Shown here piece after piece: positions 25,572-38,356 of a DNA stretch of 64,000 nucleotides. Within the stretch, counting starts at the first letter, position 1. Each line of letters opens with the position of its first letter. This DNA comes from a bacterium (lineage in GTDB: Bacteria > UBP6 > UBA1177): contig JAFQZM010000005.1 of assembly GCA_017405875.1 (NCBI GenBank), positions 22,433 to 86,432 on the forward strand, read 5' to 3'. Made by a program: the position numbers and the translations under genes. The notes beneath the pieces are model-generated. The model was not told the DNA's origin. It was given only the letters and a program-made list of their open reading frames with translations, and did no database searches.

Positions 25572-25586
25572 TTTGGAATCACCGGT

Positions 25587-26339
25587 TTAAGCCTTGATCC
25601 CCATAAATTTCGCGGCGTTGTTGTAGAAAACGTCTTCAAGCTGGGAGTCGTTGAGACCGCACGAAAGGACGCGCTGGATCTCGACTGTCGGATGGTGGAA
25701 CGGTGAGTCGATTCCGAACATCACGCGTTCGCTGCCGACTGTTTCGTAGGCGTTTTTGATCTGGCAGCCCATCGGCATTCCTGAACATTCAAGCATGAGG
25801 TTGTCAAACTTTTTCGCCATCGTGATGCTGCCGTCGATATAGACTCCGTGACCGTGCCCCATGTGGATCATTACGACCTGAACCTGCGGATGGCGCTCAG
25901 CCAGAAGACCGATCTGCCACGGAAGCGAGAACGGCGGATGACCGCAGTGGATAAATACCGGTTTATCGTATTTTTTCGCGATTTCCATTATAGGATCGAC
26001 CATAGGCGAATCGGCAGTAAAAGCGTCGAAAAGAGGCTGCATCTTGACTCCTGCGAACTTTTCGTCGCGCAGATAGTGCTCAAGCATGTCGTAAGCCTCT
26101 TGACCGAAATTCGCGTTTACCCAGCAGAGCGGGATTATCTTGTCGGGCATCTTTTTAAAAGCATCATTGAGCTCTTCATTCAGCGTGCATGCCGCCGGGC
26201 AAAGAATAGTTTTTTCGATGTTGTAGTCCGACATCTGCTTTTCCAGCATGTCGGCATCGAAATTGACATTGAACGGGCTTCCGAAAAAGCCGATGTGAGA
26301 GTGCGCGTCGATTTTTTTGAATTTTGCGAAATCGTTCAT
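25587..26339 (-). CDS. Amidohydrolase-2 family metal-dependent hydrolase
   Basis: 250-residue TIM-barrel hydrolase. Metal ligands are visible: the HxH pair in IDAHSHIG (His13, His15), the histidine in VFIHCGHPP, the MIHMGHGHG motif and the terminal aspartate in MFGIDSPFH. The family includes decarboxylases and hydrolases of many small molecules, so the substrate is not predictable. It follows tyrS by 15 bp and is probably cotranscribed with it; the pairing has no obvious metabolic reason. Confidence 0.85.
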   Translation of the reverse strand: MNDFAKFKKIDAHSHIGFFGSPFNVNFDADMLEKQMSDYNIEKTILCPAACTLNEELNDAFKKMPDKIIPLCWVNANFGQEAYDMLEHYLRDEKFAGVKMQPLFDAFTADSPMVDPIMEIAKKYDKPVFIHCGHPPFSLPWQIGLLAERHPQVQVVMIHMGHGHGVYIDGSITMAKKFDNLMLECSGMPMGCQIKNAYETVGSERVMFGIDSPFHHPTVEIQRVLSCGLNDSQLEDVFYNNAAKFMGIKA

Positions 26340-26354
26340 TTTTCCTCCTTACCA

Positions 26355-27632
26355 CTACCCTTTCTTAATCAGGTGATAGTTCTTCTTTCCGCAGCGGATG
26401 ACAAGCAGTGATCCGTGAAGAAGGTCTGTAGTTTTGAGCAACATGTCAGCGTTGTCAGCCTTTTCGTTGTTTACGTAGCAGCCGCCCTGCGCGATCATTG
26501 CCCTCGCCTTGCCTTTTGATGGCTGCATTTTGGTGAGAACGAGAAGATCGGTGAGGTTTACACCAGCTACGAGCTCGCTTTCCGGAACGACTGTTGACGG
26601 AACGTCCTTGAAAATGCTGAGAAGGTCTTTTTCGCTGAGTCCGTGGAGATCTCCGCCGAAAAGTGCCGCGCTTGCCGCCTGTGCACTTCTGAGCCCTTCT
26701 TCGCCGTGCATGATTCTTGTCGCTTCGGTCGCCAGAAGGATCTGAGCTTTTCTCAAATGCGGCTCTTTTTTGTGCTCTTCGACAACTTTTTCGATCTCGT
26801 CAACATCAAGAAATGTGAATATTTTCAGCATCTTTTCGACATCTTCGTCGGTTACGTTGATCCAGTACTGGTAGTATTGGTAAGGCGAAGTCTTTTCAGC
26901 GTCGAGCCATACCGCATTTCCTGCACTCTTGCCGAATTTTTCGCCGGTGGATGTCGTCATGAGCGGGAAAGTCATGCCGAAAGCCTTGCCTGCGTCGTCG
27001 GGATTCATCCTTCTGATGAGCTCAAGCCCAGCCGTGATGTTGCCCCACTGGTCGTTGCCGCCGAACTCGACCGTGCAGTTTTTCTCCTTGAAAAGATGAA
27101 GGAAATCGTGAGCCTGCAGGGTCATGTAGCTGAACTCGGTGAAGGAAATTCCGTTTTCCGAAGCGATCCTCGTTTTGACAGAATCTTTTGTCAGCATGTA
27201 GTTGATCGTGAAGAATTTACCGACTTCGCGCAGCCAGTCGAGGATAGACATGTTTGCCGTCCAGTCGTAGTTGTTTACGATTTCCGCCGGATTTTCGCTG
27301 TCAAATTTAAGGACTTTCCCCATCTGCTTTTTTATCGCTTCGACGTTTTCCCTAACCTTTTCAATGGTTTGCAGGTTTCTTTCGGTCGATCTTCCGCTCG
27401 GATCTCCGATCATTCCGGTTGCACCGCCGACAAGAGCCAGAACATTGTTTCCGTATCTCTGGAAATGCGCCAGCCCCATGATCGGAACGAGGTTTCCGAT
27501 GTGAAGGCTGTTTGCCGTCGGATCGAAACCGCAATAGACCGTGACCTTGTTATTTTTCAAGTGTTCAATGATACCTTCGTCAGTTACCTGCGCGATAAAA
27601 CCGCGTCTTTTAAGTTCGTCGAAAACAGACAT
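26355..27632 (-). CDS. tyrS: Tyrosyl-tRNA synthetase
   Basis: Class I aminoacyl-tRNA synthetase, 425 residues from the ATG at 27632 (GGAGG upstream; an in-frame TTG four codons earlier overlaps the ribosome site). The HIGH-type motif is HIGNL, the KMSKS-type motif is KFGKS, and the Tyr pocket includes YCGFDPTA and FGGNDQWGNI. A C-terminal S4-like RNA-binding domain (MIAQGGCYVNNEK) ends the protein. It has its own promoter; no T-box leader is seen. Confidence 0.96.
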   Translation of the reverse strand: MSVFDELKRRGFIAQVTDEGIIEHLKNNKVTVYCGFDPTANSLHIGNLVPIMGLAHFQRYGNNVLALVGGATGMIGDPSGRSTERNLQTIEKVRENVEAIKKQMGKVLKFDSENPAEIVNNYDWTANMSILDWLREVGKFFTINYMLTKDSVKTRIASENGISFTEFSYMTLQAHDFLHLFKEKNCTVEFGGNDQWGNITAGLELIRRMNPDDAGKAFGMTFPLMTTSTGEKFGKSAGNAVWLDAEKTSPYQYYQYWINVTDEDVEKMLKIFTFLDVDEIEKVVEEHKKEPHLRKAQILLATEATRIMHGEEGLRSAQAASAALFGGDLHGLSEKDLLSIFKDVPSTVVPESELVAGVNLTDLLVLTKMQPSKGKARAMIAQGGCYVNNEKADNADMLLKTTDLLHGSLLVIRCGKKNYHLIKKG

Positions 27633-27662
27633 TTTTTCCTCCAAAAATCAAAAAAACGGGGA

Positions 27663-27690
27663 ATATTACTTATGAATATCAAAAAAGCAA
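27663..27690 (-). promoter_or_regulatory. Promoter of tyrS
   Basis: Minus strand: -35 TTGCTT at 27690-27685, 16-bp spacer, -10 TAATAT at 27668-27663. Confidence 0.65.
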
Positions 27691-27718
27691 AAACGATAGG
27701 CTTAAAATCGGGAAAAAT

Positions 27719-29956
27719 TTACTTTTTTTCCAGGAATTTCGGTCTGAAAATGATGCAGATCGAAGGAAGAAGAACAATGGAACCGACAAGGCAGACCGCG
27801 ATACTGAGAACGATGAGAGTGCCGAAATAACGTATCGGAAGGAACGAGCTGAAAAGAAGGATGACAAATCCGACCATAACGCTCACCGCGTTGAAAATGA
27901 TTCCGCGCCCTGTTGTCTGCAGCGTGTGGCGGACTGCCTCAGTCGTGTCGCCGTGCTTCTGCATTTCGATTTTGTAGCGCCACAGAAAGTGGATCGTGTA
28001 GTCAACGCCGACTCCGATTACAATCGACGAAATAAGCGCCGTCGCGATATCGAGCGTGACTCCTGTAAATCCCATGACTCCGAACATTAAGACAAGCGAA
28101 ACTCCGAGCGGAATGCCCGCGATAAGCCCTGCAACTATCGATTTAAAGAGGATCATTACAAGGATCGAAACCGAAATGAAGGAAAGGAGAAGCGAAATGA
28201 TCTGACCGTCGATAACGCTGTCGATGAGGTCTTTGAACATGACGCCCGAGCCCGTGATTTCCGAAAAAATCGGCTCGTTTTCAATCAGTTTCTGCGTATC
28301 GATGACGACTTTTTTTATCGTTTCGCTGCTTTCACTGTTGAGCTGCACGATTATCTGCGCCTGCGTAAAATCGGCGTTCACAAGTTTCGTAAGTTCGTCG
28401 GGATCTCCCATTTCATTGTATTTCGTGAGGAAAAAATCGACCGCGTTTTTAGTTTCCGGAATTTCGCCGAAACCCTTTTCGCCTGGCTGGTAAGCCCCTT
28501 TCGTAACGAGTTTTATAAGTTTTGCTATCGAAAGAGTGTTTCCGACATTGGGATTCTGCCCTATCGTCCGCTCCGTTTCGTCGATTTTTCTAAGCACTGC
28601 CGGATCTTTTATGTCGGCTTTGACATTGACGCTGATTATCTGCGAACCGCCGAAATTGTCGTTGATAAGCTGCGAAGCCACCTGCGCCGGATGCCCTTTC
28701 GGATAGTAGCTTGCGAGGTTCGAATCAACTATGATTTTAGGGATTCCGAACGCCATGACAGCAGTCATAACAATGCTTGCAACAAGAAGGGCTTTCGGAT
28801 GTTTCGAGACGAAATCCGCAATATTTATAAGGAGTTTTTCTGTTGCAGGACGCTTTTCCTTATTTATCACGGGAGCCGGGACCTTCATCATCGAAAGAAC
28901 CGCCGGAATAAAGAAAATGCTTGCCGCAAGGGCGAACGTGATTCCCGTCGAAGAAAGGATTCCGAGCTGCGCCGCCGGAACTACCGTGTGAGTCATAAGG
29001 CAGAGCATTCCGGCAATCGTCGTAACGCCGGTGAGAAGAACCGGAACCGACATATCGGCATAAACCTCTTTTGCAAGTTCTTCCGCACTTTTTTTGCCCT
29101 GCGATTCCATGTTGTGAAGCTGATAACGGCTGATTATGTGGATTCCGTAACCGTTTGCGATCGCAATGAGAATAACCGGAAGAATTATCGTGACTGTGGT
29201 CATTTTCCAGCCCAGAAGCGGAACCAGGCCCATCGAAACGACTATCGACATTATTACGACTGAAAACGGCAGGATCACACCGCGAAGCTGCTTGAAACTT
29301 ATGAAAAGAATGCCGAGCATAATGAGAAGTCCGAGCGGCATGAAAACCATCATGTCTTTCGGAACGTCTTCGGAAATGTGCTCTTTTATTACCGGAAGAC
29401 CGCCCAGAGTGACTTTTCCGGGTCCTTCGATCTTTGCAACAGTTTCTCTAATATTTTTAGTGATTTCAAGACCTTTACCGTTGTTTTTCATTCTGACGAG
29501 AACCGTCGCCGCGGTAAAATCATCGTTTATCAGAGTGCGCATGACCATGTCGTTTCCTTTGAGCATAGTGCGGAGTTCTTCACGCTGCGCCAGCTCTTCG
29601 GGAGTTCCCTCTTTCGGTTTTTCGTCGGCAAAAGGATCATCGTCGACCATCGGGATCGAGTTCACTTTTTCAATGTCGGCAACTTCTTTGAGCGCCGCAG
29701 CAATCGCGTTTATCTGCGCCAGAACAGCAGGACGCAGGACATCCTTATCCTCGACGACGACGAAAACTATCTCCATCCCGCCGAACTTCTCTTCAAGCTC
29801 CTTGAGATGGATTTTCAAATGGTCGGGAAGCATGTTTTCGACATCGGGATCGACTTCGCTGTCCTTGAGCGGAACAGCCATGATCAAAGTTACGACAATA
29901 AAAATTGCGATTATTAGACCGCGGAATTTTATAAGCCCGTCAGCAAAATTTTTCAT
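27719..29956 (-). CDS. RND/MMPL-family exporter
   Basis: 745-residue inner-membrane protein with the duplicated layout of the hydrophobe/MMPL branch of RND exporters. There is one N-terminal helix, a periplasmic loop of ~170 residues, five clustered helices, then the same arrangement again. Conserved intramembrane stretches are VILIAIANGYGIHIISRY in the first half and IVIGVGVDYTIHFLWRY in the second, both resembling the proton-relay region. No adaptor or channel gene is adjacent; MMPL-type transporters often move lipids or hopanoids without these. GAGG precedes the ATG. A short inverted repeat ACCGA/TCGGT at 30003-30015 lies in its upstream region. Confidence 0.88.
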   Translation of the reverse strand: MKNFADGLIKFRGLIIAIFIVVTLIMAVPLKDSEVDPDVENMLPDHLKIHLKELEEKFGGMEIVFVVVEDKDVLRPAVLAQINAIAAALKEVADIEKVNSIPMVDDDPFADEKPKEGTPEELAQREELRTMLKGNDMVMRTLINDDFTAATVLVRMKNNGKGLEITKNIRETVAKIEGPGKVTLGGLPVIKEHISEDVPKDMMVFMPLGLLIMLGILFISFKQLRGVILPFSVVIMSIVVSMGLVPLLGWKMTTVTIILPVILIAIANGYGIHIISRYQLHNMESQGKKSAEELAKEVYADMSVPVLLTGVTTIAGMLCLMTHTVVPAAQLGILSSTGITFALAASIFFIPAVLSMMKVPAPVINKEKRPATEKLLINIADFVSKHPKALLVASIVMTAVMAFGIPKIIVDSNLASYYPKGHPAQVASQLINDNFGGSQIISVNVKADIKDPAVLRKIDETERTIGQNPNVGNTLSIAKLIKLVTKGAYQPGEKGFGEIPETKNAVDFFLTKYNEMGDPDELTKLVNADFTQAQIIVQLNSESSETIKKVVIDTQKLIENEPIFSEITGSGVMFKDLIDSVIDGQIISLLLSFISVSILVMILFKSIVAGLIAGIPLGVSLVLMFGVMGFTGVTLDIATALISSIVIGVGVDYTIHFLWRYKIEMQKHGDTTEAVRHTLQTTGRGIIFNAVSVMVGFVILLFSSFLPIRYFGTLIVLSIAVCLVGSIVLLPSICIIFRPKFLEKK

Positions 29957-30033
29957 AAAAACCTCTGTTCAAAGTAACAAACAACATTTTCGGACTGCTT
30001 TTACCGAAGCTCGGTTACAAATTCAAGTAAATC

Positions 30034-30061
30034 TTGCATAAGTAAAGAAGTTTAATATTAT
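30034..30061 (+). promoter_or_regulatory. Promoter of the large TPR gene
   Basis: -35 TTGCAT at 30034-30039, 16-bp spacer, -10 TATTAT at 30056-30061. GGAGGG precedes the ATG at 30098. Confidence 0.65.
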
Positions 30062-30097
30062 TCCGCGGCGAAGATAAAAATTTATGCGGAGGGTTTC

Positions 30098-33000
30098 ATG
30101 GAAAAAATCGTAATTGCAAACGATTCGACTCTTGAAAACGTGAGGTTGAATTTCAGGCACATCCTGCCGAAAAGCGAAGAAATCGAGGAAAAACGCGGAA
30201 GTTTCAAGCCTCTCGAAACTTTATCGGGGAAAGTGCCGGAAAATTTCTTTCCAGCGGCTCTAACTTCGATGTCTGCGGCAGAAGCTCTGAAGACACTCAC
30301 CGGAAACGACGAACTCGAACTTTTTTTCACGCTGCTCCTTTCAAATCCTTCCGAATACGGGCTTTTTGAAAAACTCAAAAGCGCATCTTCTTCGATAAGC
30401 AAAGAAAACTATTTGAATTTACTGATATTTTTACTGATAAAAACAGGTTTTGCGAATGATGAGCTTATTGATGAAATAAAGAAACATCTCACAGAATCTG
30501 ATCCGGTAACCGACCTAATCCTCTCTTTTTACGACAAAGCTCCGCACGAAATAACCGATACAAGCTCGATGGAATCGCTCTGCGCCTCGTTTTTTGAAGC
30601 GGTCAAAGCCGAAAAAGCCGGAGATTACGGCAAAGCGTTCACTCTCATGCTCAAAGTTTTCGAAGAATCCGACCTTCACCCCTTCATTTTCGAGATCCTG
30701 AAGTTCTACATCATGCAGTACAGCGGAATTTCGCCCGAAGATATCGCCGCATTCACCAAAAAAGTGACCGAAAGTTCACTTGCAGTTTCGTTCACGACGG
30801 TAAAATTCGTCGAATTCTGCTATTACTATAAAAATAATATAGAAGACAAACTCGAAGAAACAGTCTCGGTACTTGCCGAAAACACCGATTCAGTCTTCAT
30901 TTTAAACATCATCGCTCCGATTCTCTACAAATACAGAAAATGGCATCTCGTCGGAAAATTCTACAAACTCTCTTCCAAAAAAGCGCTCGGTGCAGAAAAA
31001 ACGATGTATCTCGAACTGCTCGCCGACATCTATGAAAACAAACTGGAACTCCCCGATTTTGCTGCCGAAATATACAGAAACATCGCCGAAGAAGATCCTG
31101 TGAACTGTACGTTCTCACTTTCGAAAGCAGCCGCAATATACGAAGAAAACGGTTCCTGGGAAAAACTGGCTTCGCTCTATTCGATGGTTGCCGAGAGGGA
31201 AAACAACACCGCAAATCAGGCTTTATTCTTTTATAAAACGGGCGAAATATTCAAAACCAGACTGAACGATCACGACAAAGCCGTCGAATACTTTGAAAAA
31301 AGCATCGCCGCACGCTATTCGTCCGAAGCTGCAAGAGCACTGGCCGAACTCTCATTTGCGGCAAAAAACTATGACCGCTATATCGAACTTCTCGAGTACG
31401 AACTTAAAAGCGCTTTTGAAGACTCAGAGCAGATAAAAATACTCGAAAAGCTCTCCGACTGCTGCATAAACAACACCGGCGACCTTGTAAAAGCTGAAGG
31501 TTATTTAACACAAATACTTGATATTGCTCCTAAAAATCTTACTGCAGTCAAAAAACTCGGAAAGATATACTACAGAACGAAAAACTGGGAAAAACTCACC
31601 GAAATCAACTTCAAAGAGATTGATATTTCAAAGGATCTTGCCGAAATTGCAAACCTTTACTACAAAAACGGCGTTATTTTTTACGAAAACATCAAAGATC
31701 TGACACGCGCTACCGAGTGTTTCAGAGAGCTTCTTGAAATCGAACCGGAACATCTGCCAGCTCTTTTCTACCTTGAAAAGATATTTGCAAAGACAAAAGA
31801 TGCCGCGGGATCAAATCTTGTGGTTTCTCAGATTGCAGATATGACAAGATCGGAAAAATCAAAAATATCACTTTCGTACCTTACCAAGCTTGCAATGATT
31901 CTCAGAGAAACAGGAAAAACAAAAAAAGCAAACGAAATATTTTCAGAAATACTTAAACTCTATCCCGAAAACATAACCGCAAAGGAAAATTTAAGGATGT
32001 CCGAGGGAAAGGCCGACTTTGCCAACATTGAAACAAAACTGGTAGATTATAATGATTACGATTTCGGATTGTTCATAGAATATATAAAACAAAGCAATTC
32101 CTCTTTTATGACAGAGGAGATCCTTAAGCGTGAAAATTCGTCATTCTGGAAAGAACTTTACTTTTTATACAAAAAAGGAACTTTCGAAAAATCAGAAACG
32201 CCTTACAGCGACAAAGAGAAATTTGTTCTTTCACTCCTTGAAAAAGATTTTTCAATCGACATTTTAACTAAAAATTCAGCTAAGAAAACAGCTTTGATGT
32301 TCTTAGTCGGCGAATATATAAAAGCAGGATTTTTTGAAGGAATTTCGATTATATTGGACTACTACCTGAAATTCGAACCGAAAAACAAACGGAAAATCTG
32401 GTCATTATTCTTTAAAGGTTGCGAAAATCCGACACTTCAGGATGACCTTGAAGAGCTGCTGACGACAGCCGAAGACAACCGGACTTACGACATTGTGAAA
32501 GAGATTCTGGAGCATATTTACATCAAAAACAAAGATTTCGACACGCTCCTTTTCCTCAGAAACGTCACATTCCAGAGAATTGAAGACAACAGAGAAAAAT
32601 GCCGTTTTATCGATGAAACGATCTCTCTTGCCGGAGAAAGCATCGCTCCGTACAAACTTATGGATTTATACAGAAACCGTATCAATTTTACAGATTATGA
32701 AAATCTGGATGATTTCTTGAAAATTTATGAACCTGCCCTTTCGGAAATCGGAGCAAATTCGATTCTGATTCCAATATATGAAAAAAAATGGGATAAAGAA
32801 AAAGAAACTGTTTCGGGCGAAAAACTCCTTAATATTTATATAACTAAAAAGGATTGGAAAAACGCCGGAAAAATCGCCGAAGAGCTTTTCAAAAATGATA
32901 AAACGACCGCTTCTCTCGAACGCTATATCTCGATTTTAAAAGAATCGGGCGATAACGAAGCGGCTCTTCAAATCATAAAAACGGAACTTTCGTCATCTAC

Positions 33001-34063
33001 TGATGAAGCGCAGAAAACCAAACTTAAGGGAATGCTTTTCGAAATACTCACCGAAACCGGTAATATGGAAGAAGCTGCTGAATTTTTTGCAGATTCTCCG
33101 CAGGAAAGAGCTAAAACCGAAGAAAAGATCCGCGAATACATAGCTGAAGAAAATTTCGAGGCTGCGGAAAAGGCAACAAATGTTTTCATCACTGAAAACT
33201 TGAAAAAACAGGTGCTCTTATCTCTTTCGGCAAAAGGTAAAAACGACACGGAAAAAGAAAACGAGCTTCTGAAATCTACAGTTTTTGAAGCTGTAAAAAA
33301 CAAAGATCCCTACCCTATGCACCGCCTTACCGAACTCAATCAGGATAAAAAACACTTTACTCTTTTCCTTAAAAAAGCACTCGATTTTATCGGCGAAGGC
33401 GAGGGAATTTCAACAGAGCCGTTCCCAAATTTCTTCGCCCTTGAAAAAGAAAAACTTTTTGAATTTGTCGGCTTCAACGAAAAGGACGACTTTTTAAGAG
33501 AGTTTGTCCAGATAATTTCAACGATACCGAACAAAACAAAAATAACGGCAAAACCGCTTCACACCAACAAGCACCGCATTTTGACACAACTTATTGAATA
33601 TATTAAACTTTTATGCAACTTTGACGAGCTTGAAGGCTTGTGGGATGAGGAGACTCAGACTCCGGTAAAAGCTGTTCTTTCGCAGGTTCCATACATTATT
33701 TTCGGTCCGGATTCGCTAAAAACCGACTTTGAAAAACTCAAATTCCTGACGCTCCGAGAATCTTTCCTTCTCTCCTGCGGGCTTGACAACACTTCACCCG
33801 AAACAGCGGAAAAAATCTTAACGACGCTTCAGGGAGCCGTAAAAGAGAAAATAAAATTTGCAAGAAGTATCCGTCCGAAATTACAGAACAGAGCGCTTGA
33901 ACTCGTGAGATTCCTCGAAAACACTGATGAATCCGAAATAAAATCGTATCTTGAAAAATTAGGCGAAGCCTCGCTCTGGCACGCATTCTACCTCGATCCG
34001 GAGATTGAAGAAACAAAGGACAACCCGAAAACAGAAGAATTCATAAACCGCTATTTCCTGTGA
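30098..34063 (+). CDS. Very large tetratricopeptide-repeat protein, function unknown
   Basis: 1,321 residues with no signal peptide or membrane segment, hence probably cytoplasmic. Helical repeats fill the whole chain; TPR-like consensus pairs are clearest at about residues 330-640 (for example KALGAEKTMYLELLADIYEN, DHDKAVEYFEKSIAARYSSE, KAEGYLTQILDIAPKNLTAV). The N-terminal 120 residues and the C-terminal ~250 residues are less repetitive and may be separate domains. The chain is rich in Lys and Glu. Large TPR scaffolds of this kind are common in deltaproteobacterial and myxobacterial genomes. It is divergent from the RND exporter and is followed by rlmB, which has its own promoter. Confidence 0.85.
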   Translation: MEKIVIANDSTLENVRLNFRHILPKSEEIEEKRGSFKPLETLSGKVPENFFPAALTSMSAAEALKTLTGNDELELFFTLLLSNPSEYGLFEKLKSASSSISKENYLNLLIFLLIKTGFANDELIDEIKKHLTESDPVTDLILSFYDKAPHEITDTSSMESLCASFFEAVKAEKAGDYGKAFTLMLKVFEESDLHPFIFEILKFYIMQYSGISPEDIAAFTKKVTESSLAVSFTTVKFVEFCYYYKNNIEDKLEETVSVLAENTDSVFILNIIAPILYKYRKWHLVGKFYKLSSKKALGAEKTMYLELLADIYENKLELPDFAAEIYRNIAEEDPVNCTFSLSKAAAIYEENGSWEKLASLYSMVAERENNTANQALFFYKTGEIFKTRLNDHDKAVEYFEKSIAARYSSEAARALAELSFAAKNYDRYIELLEYELKSAFEDSEQIKILEKLSDCCINNTGDLVKAEGYLTQILDIAPKNLTAVKKLGKIYYRTKNWEKLTEINFKEIDISKDLAEIANLYYKNGVIFYENIKDLTRATECFRELLEIEPEHLPALFYLEKIFAKTKDAAGSNLVVSQIADMTRSEKSKISLSYLTKLAMILRETGKTKKANEIFSEILKLYPENITAKENLRMSEGKADFANIETKLVDYNDYDFGLFIEYIKQSNSSFMTEEILKRENSSFWKELYFLYKKGTFEKSETPYSDKEKFVLSLLEKDFSIDILTKNSAKKTALMFLVGEYIKAGFFEGISIILDYYLKFEPKNKRKIWSLFFKGCENPTLQDDLEELLTTAEDNRTYDIVKEILEHIYIKNKDFDTLLFLRNVTFQRIEDNREKCRFIDETISLAGESIAPYKLMDLYRNRINFTDYENLDDFLKIYEPALSEIGANSILIPIYEKKWDKEKETVSGEKLLNIYITKKDWKNAGKIAEELFKNDKTTASLERYISILKESGDNEAALQIIKTELSSSTDEAQKTKLKGMLFEILTETGNMEEAAEFFADSPQERAKTEEKIREYIAEENFEAAEKATNVFITENLKKQVLLSLSAKGKNDTEKENELLKSTVFEAVKNKDPYPMHRLTELNQDKKHFTLFLKKALDFIGEGEGISTEPFPNFFALEKEKLFEFVGFNEKDDFLREFVQIISTIPNKTKITAKPLHTNKHRILTQLIEYIKLLCNFDELEGLWDEETQTPVKAVLSQVPYIIFGPDSLKTDFEKLKFLTLRESFLLSCGLDNTSPETAEKILTTLQGAVKEKIKFARSIRPKLQNRALELVRFLENTDESEIKSYLEKLGEASLWHAFYLDPEIEETKDNPKTEEFINRYFL

Positions 34064-34086
34064 TATTATTTATTACTTCTATTTTT

Positions 34087-34114
34087 TTGACTATCATGAT
34101 TCTACCGATAGAAT
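34087..34114 (+). promoter_or_regulatory. Promoter of rlmB-rnc
   Basis: -35 TTGACT at 34087-34092, 16-bp spacer, -10 TAGAAT at 34109-34114. AGGAAGG precedes the rlmB ATG. Confidence 0.7.
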
Positions 34115-34147
34115 CGCCCGGAAAATGTTTTTTTAGGAAGGTTTTTT

Positions 34148-34894
34148 ATGGCAAAATCGTCTATTGAATATGTCTACGGCATAAATTCGTGCTTTGAAGT
34201 TATCCGCGGCGGCAAAAGAAAAATTTACCAGGCTTATCTGAATGAAAAGTCTTCAAACAATCCGCGCATCAAAAAACTTGCTGAATTTATTGAGAAAAAA
34301 GAAATAAAACTTGAATGGGTTTCCCGTGAGCGGCTCAATCAGCTTTCGGGCTCGACCGACAATCAGGGTGCAGTCATCCGCGCTTCGGTTTACAAATACG
34401 CAGAACTTGAAGAAATCATCGGCAAAAAGAAAATCCTTCTTTTCGACAACGTCGAAGATCCGCATAATGTCGGCGCAATTTTAAGAAGTGCAGAAATTTT
34501 CGGTTTTGATTCGATCCTCATGCCGGTTCGCGGCGTTCCCGAAATTTATCCTTCAGTCATCAAAGTGAGTGCCGGCGCAAGCGAACATCTCAACATCGTA
34601 AGAGAATCAAGTTCAAACGTATATGTCAAAAATCTTCAGGAAAAACACGGATATACTGTAATTGCTCTTGACGGCGCGGGCAAAAGTTCGTTTGAAGACG
34701 TCAAGGCTGTAAACCCTGAAAAAATACTTCTCGTTATCGGCGGCGAAGACAAATCTGTCGGTCAGTACATTTTGAACTGCGCCGATTTCGTCGTTTCGAT
34801 AAGGCAGTTCGGCAAAATAAATTCACTCAACGCTTCCGTTGCCGCAAGTATCGCGATGTACGCTTTAGGAGGAGACAATGTCACTGCTCGATAA
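34148..34894 (+). CDS. rlmB: TrmH/SpoU-family RNA 2'-O-methyltransferase (RlmB-like)
   Basis: 248-residue SPOUT methyltransferase. An N-terminal substrate-binding domain (YVYGINSCFEVIRGGKRKIY) precedes the knot: motif 1 DNVEDPHNVGAILRSAEIFG, motif 2 LLVIGGEDKSVG and motif 3 INSLNASVAASIAMY. The architecture matches RlmB, which methylates G2251 of 23S rRNA; TrmH-like alternatives cannot be excluded. The last 17 bp overlap the start of rnc, so rRNA modification and processing are coupled. Confidence 0.9.
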   Translation: MAKSSIEYVYGINSCFEVIRGGKRKIYQAYLNEKSSNNPRIKKLAEFIEKKEIKLEWVSRERLNQLSGSTDNQGAVIRASVYKYAELEEIIGKKKILLFDNVEDPHNVGAILRSAEIFGFDSILMPVRGVPEIYPSVIKVSAGASEHLNIVRESSSNVYVKNLQEKHGYTVIALDGAGKSSFEDVKAVNPEKILLVIGGEDKSVGQYILNCADFVVSIRQFGKINSLNASVAASIAMYALGGDNVTAR

Positions 34895-35588
34895 AACCAA
34901 AGTCGAAGAGCTTGAAAAGAAGCTCAACTATAAATTTGCAGACCTCGATCTGCTTGAGACTGCTTTCACACACCCGAGTGCCGAAACCGCAGAAAAAGGA
35001 AAAAACTACCAGAGACTTGAATTTTTAGGTGACGAAGTCGTAGGTCTTGCCGTTTCGCGCCTGCTCTACCTCACTTTTCCCGATGCAGAGGAAGGAAAAC
35101 TCTCGAAAGCGCGCAGCAACCTGATTGACGAGCAGGGGCTGGCCTACAACGCAAAAGGGCTTGAGCTCGGAGAACTTATGATTCTCGGCAAAGGCGAAGA
35201 AAAAATGTACGGCAGAGAAAAGGATTCGATCCTTTCCGATGTCTTTGAATCGCTTATGGCGGTAATTTTTCTTGAAGCGGGCTGGATGACGGTGCTGCGC
35301 ATAATAACAGGAATTTTCACGCCGCTGATCGACGCTTCTCCCGATATAATCGACCTTTTGGACCACATCAACCGCGACTACAAATCGCGCCTTCAGGAAA
35401 TCGCGCAGGAACTTTCTCTTCCCGTTCCGACCTACACGGTAATCGACAGAATGGGGCCAGAACATGATCTCGTTTTCGTTATCGAATGTTCTTCAATGGG
35501 TTTTACATCAAGAGGTTTCGGAAGAAACAAAAAGGCTGCAGAACAGGATGCCGCGATGAAAATCCTTAAAGAAATGCGTGTCTTATAA
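34878..35588 (+). CDS. rnc: Ribonuclease III
   Basis: 236-residue double-strand-specific endoribonuclease for rRNA and mRNA processing. The signature RLEFLGDEVVGLAVS (usual RLEFLGDAVL) supplies the first acidic pair and DVFESLMAVIFLEAG the second (Asp and Glu). A C-terminal dsRNA-binding domain ends FGRNKKAAEQDAAMKIL. TTAGGAGGAG precedes the ATG, inside the end of rlmB. Convergent with ligA, with 9 bp between stops and no terminator. Confidence 0.95.
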   Translation: MSLLDKTKVEELEKKLNYKFADLDLLETAFTHPSAETAEKGKNYQRLEFLGDEVVGLAVSRLLYLTFPDAEEGKLSKARSNLIDEQGLAYNAKGLELGELMILGKGEEKMYGREKDSILSDVFESLMAVIFLEAGWMTVLRIITGIFTPLIDASPDIIDLLDHINRDYKSRLQEIAQELSLPVPTYTVIDRMGPEHDLVFVIECSSMGFTSRGFGRNKKAAEQDAAMKILKEMRVL

Positions 35589-35597
35589 TCTTAAAAA

Positions 35598-38299
<2,702 letters not shown>

Positions 38300-38328
38300 A
38301 AGAATTCCTCCTCAAAAAACAGCGGCGC

Positions 38329-38356
38329 ATTATATTTAAAAGAGAGTTTAGGGCAA
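38329..38356 (-). promoter_or_regulatory. Promoter of the ankyrin lipoprotein-ligA unit
   Basis: Minus strand: -35 TTGCCC at 38356-38351, 16-bp spacer, -10 TATAAT at 38334-38329. The first two bases of the -35 box lie in the U-tract of the gdhA terminator. Confidence 0.7.

Noticed and set aside
26643..27830. 395-codon open frame opposite tyrS
   Set aside because: Antisense to a clearly functional gene; no ribosome site, low-complexity composition typical of a shadow frame.
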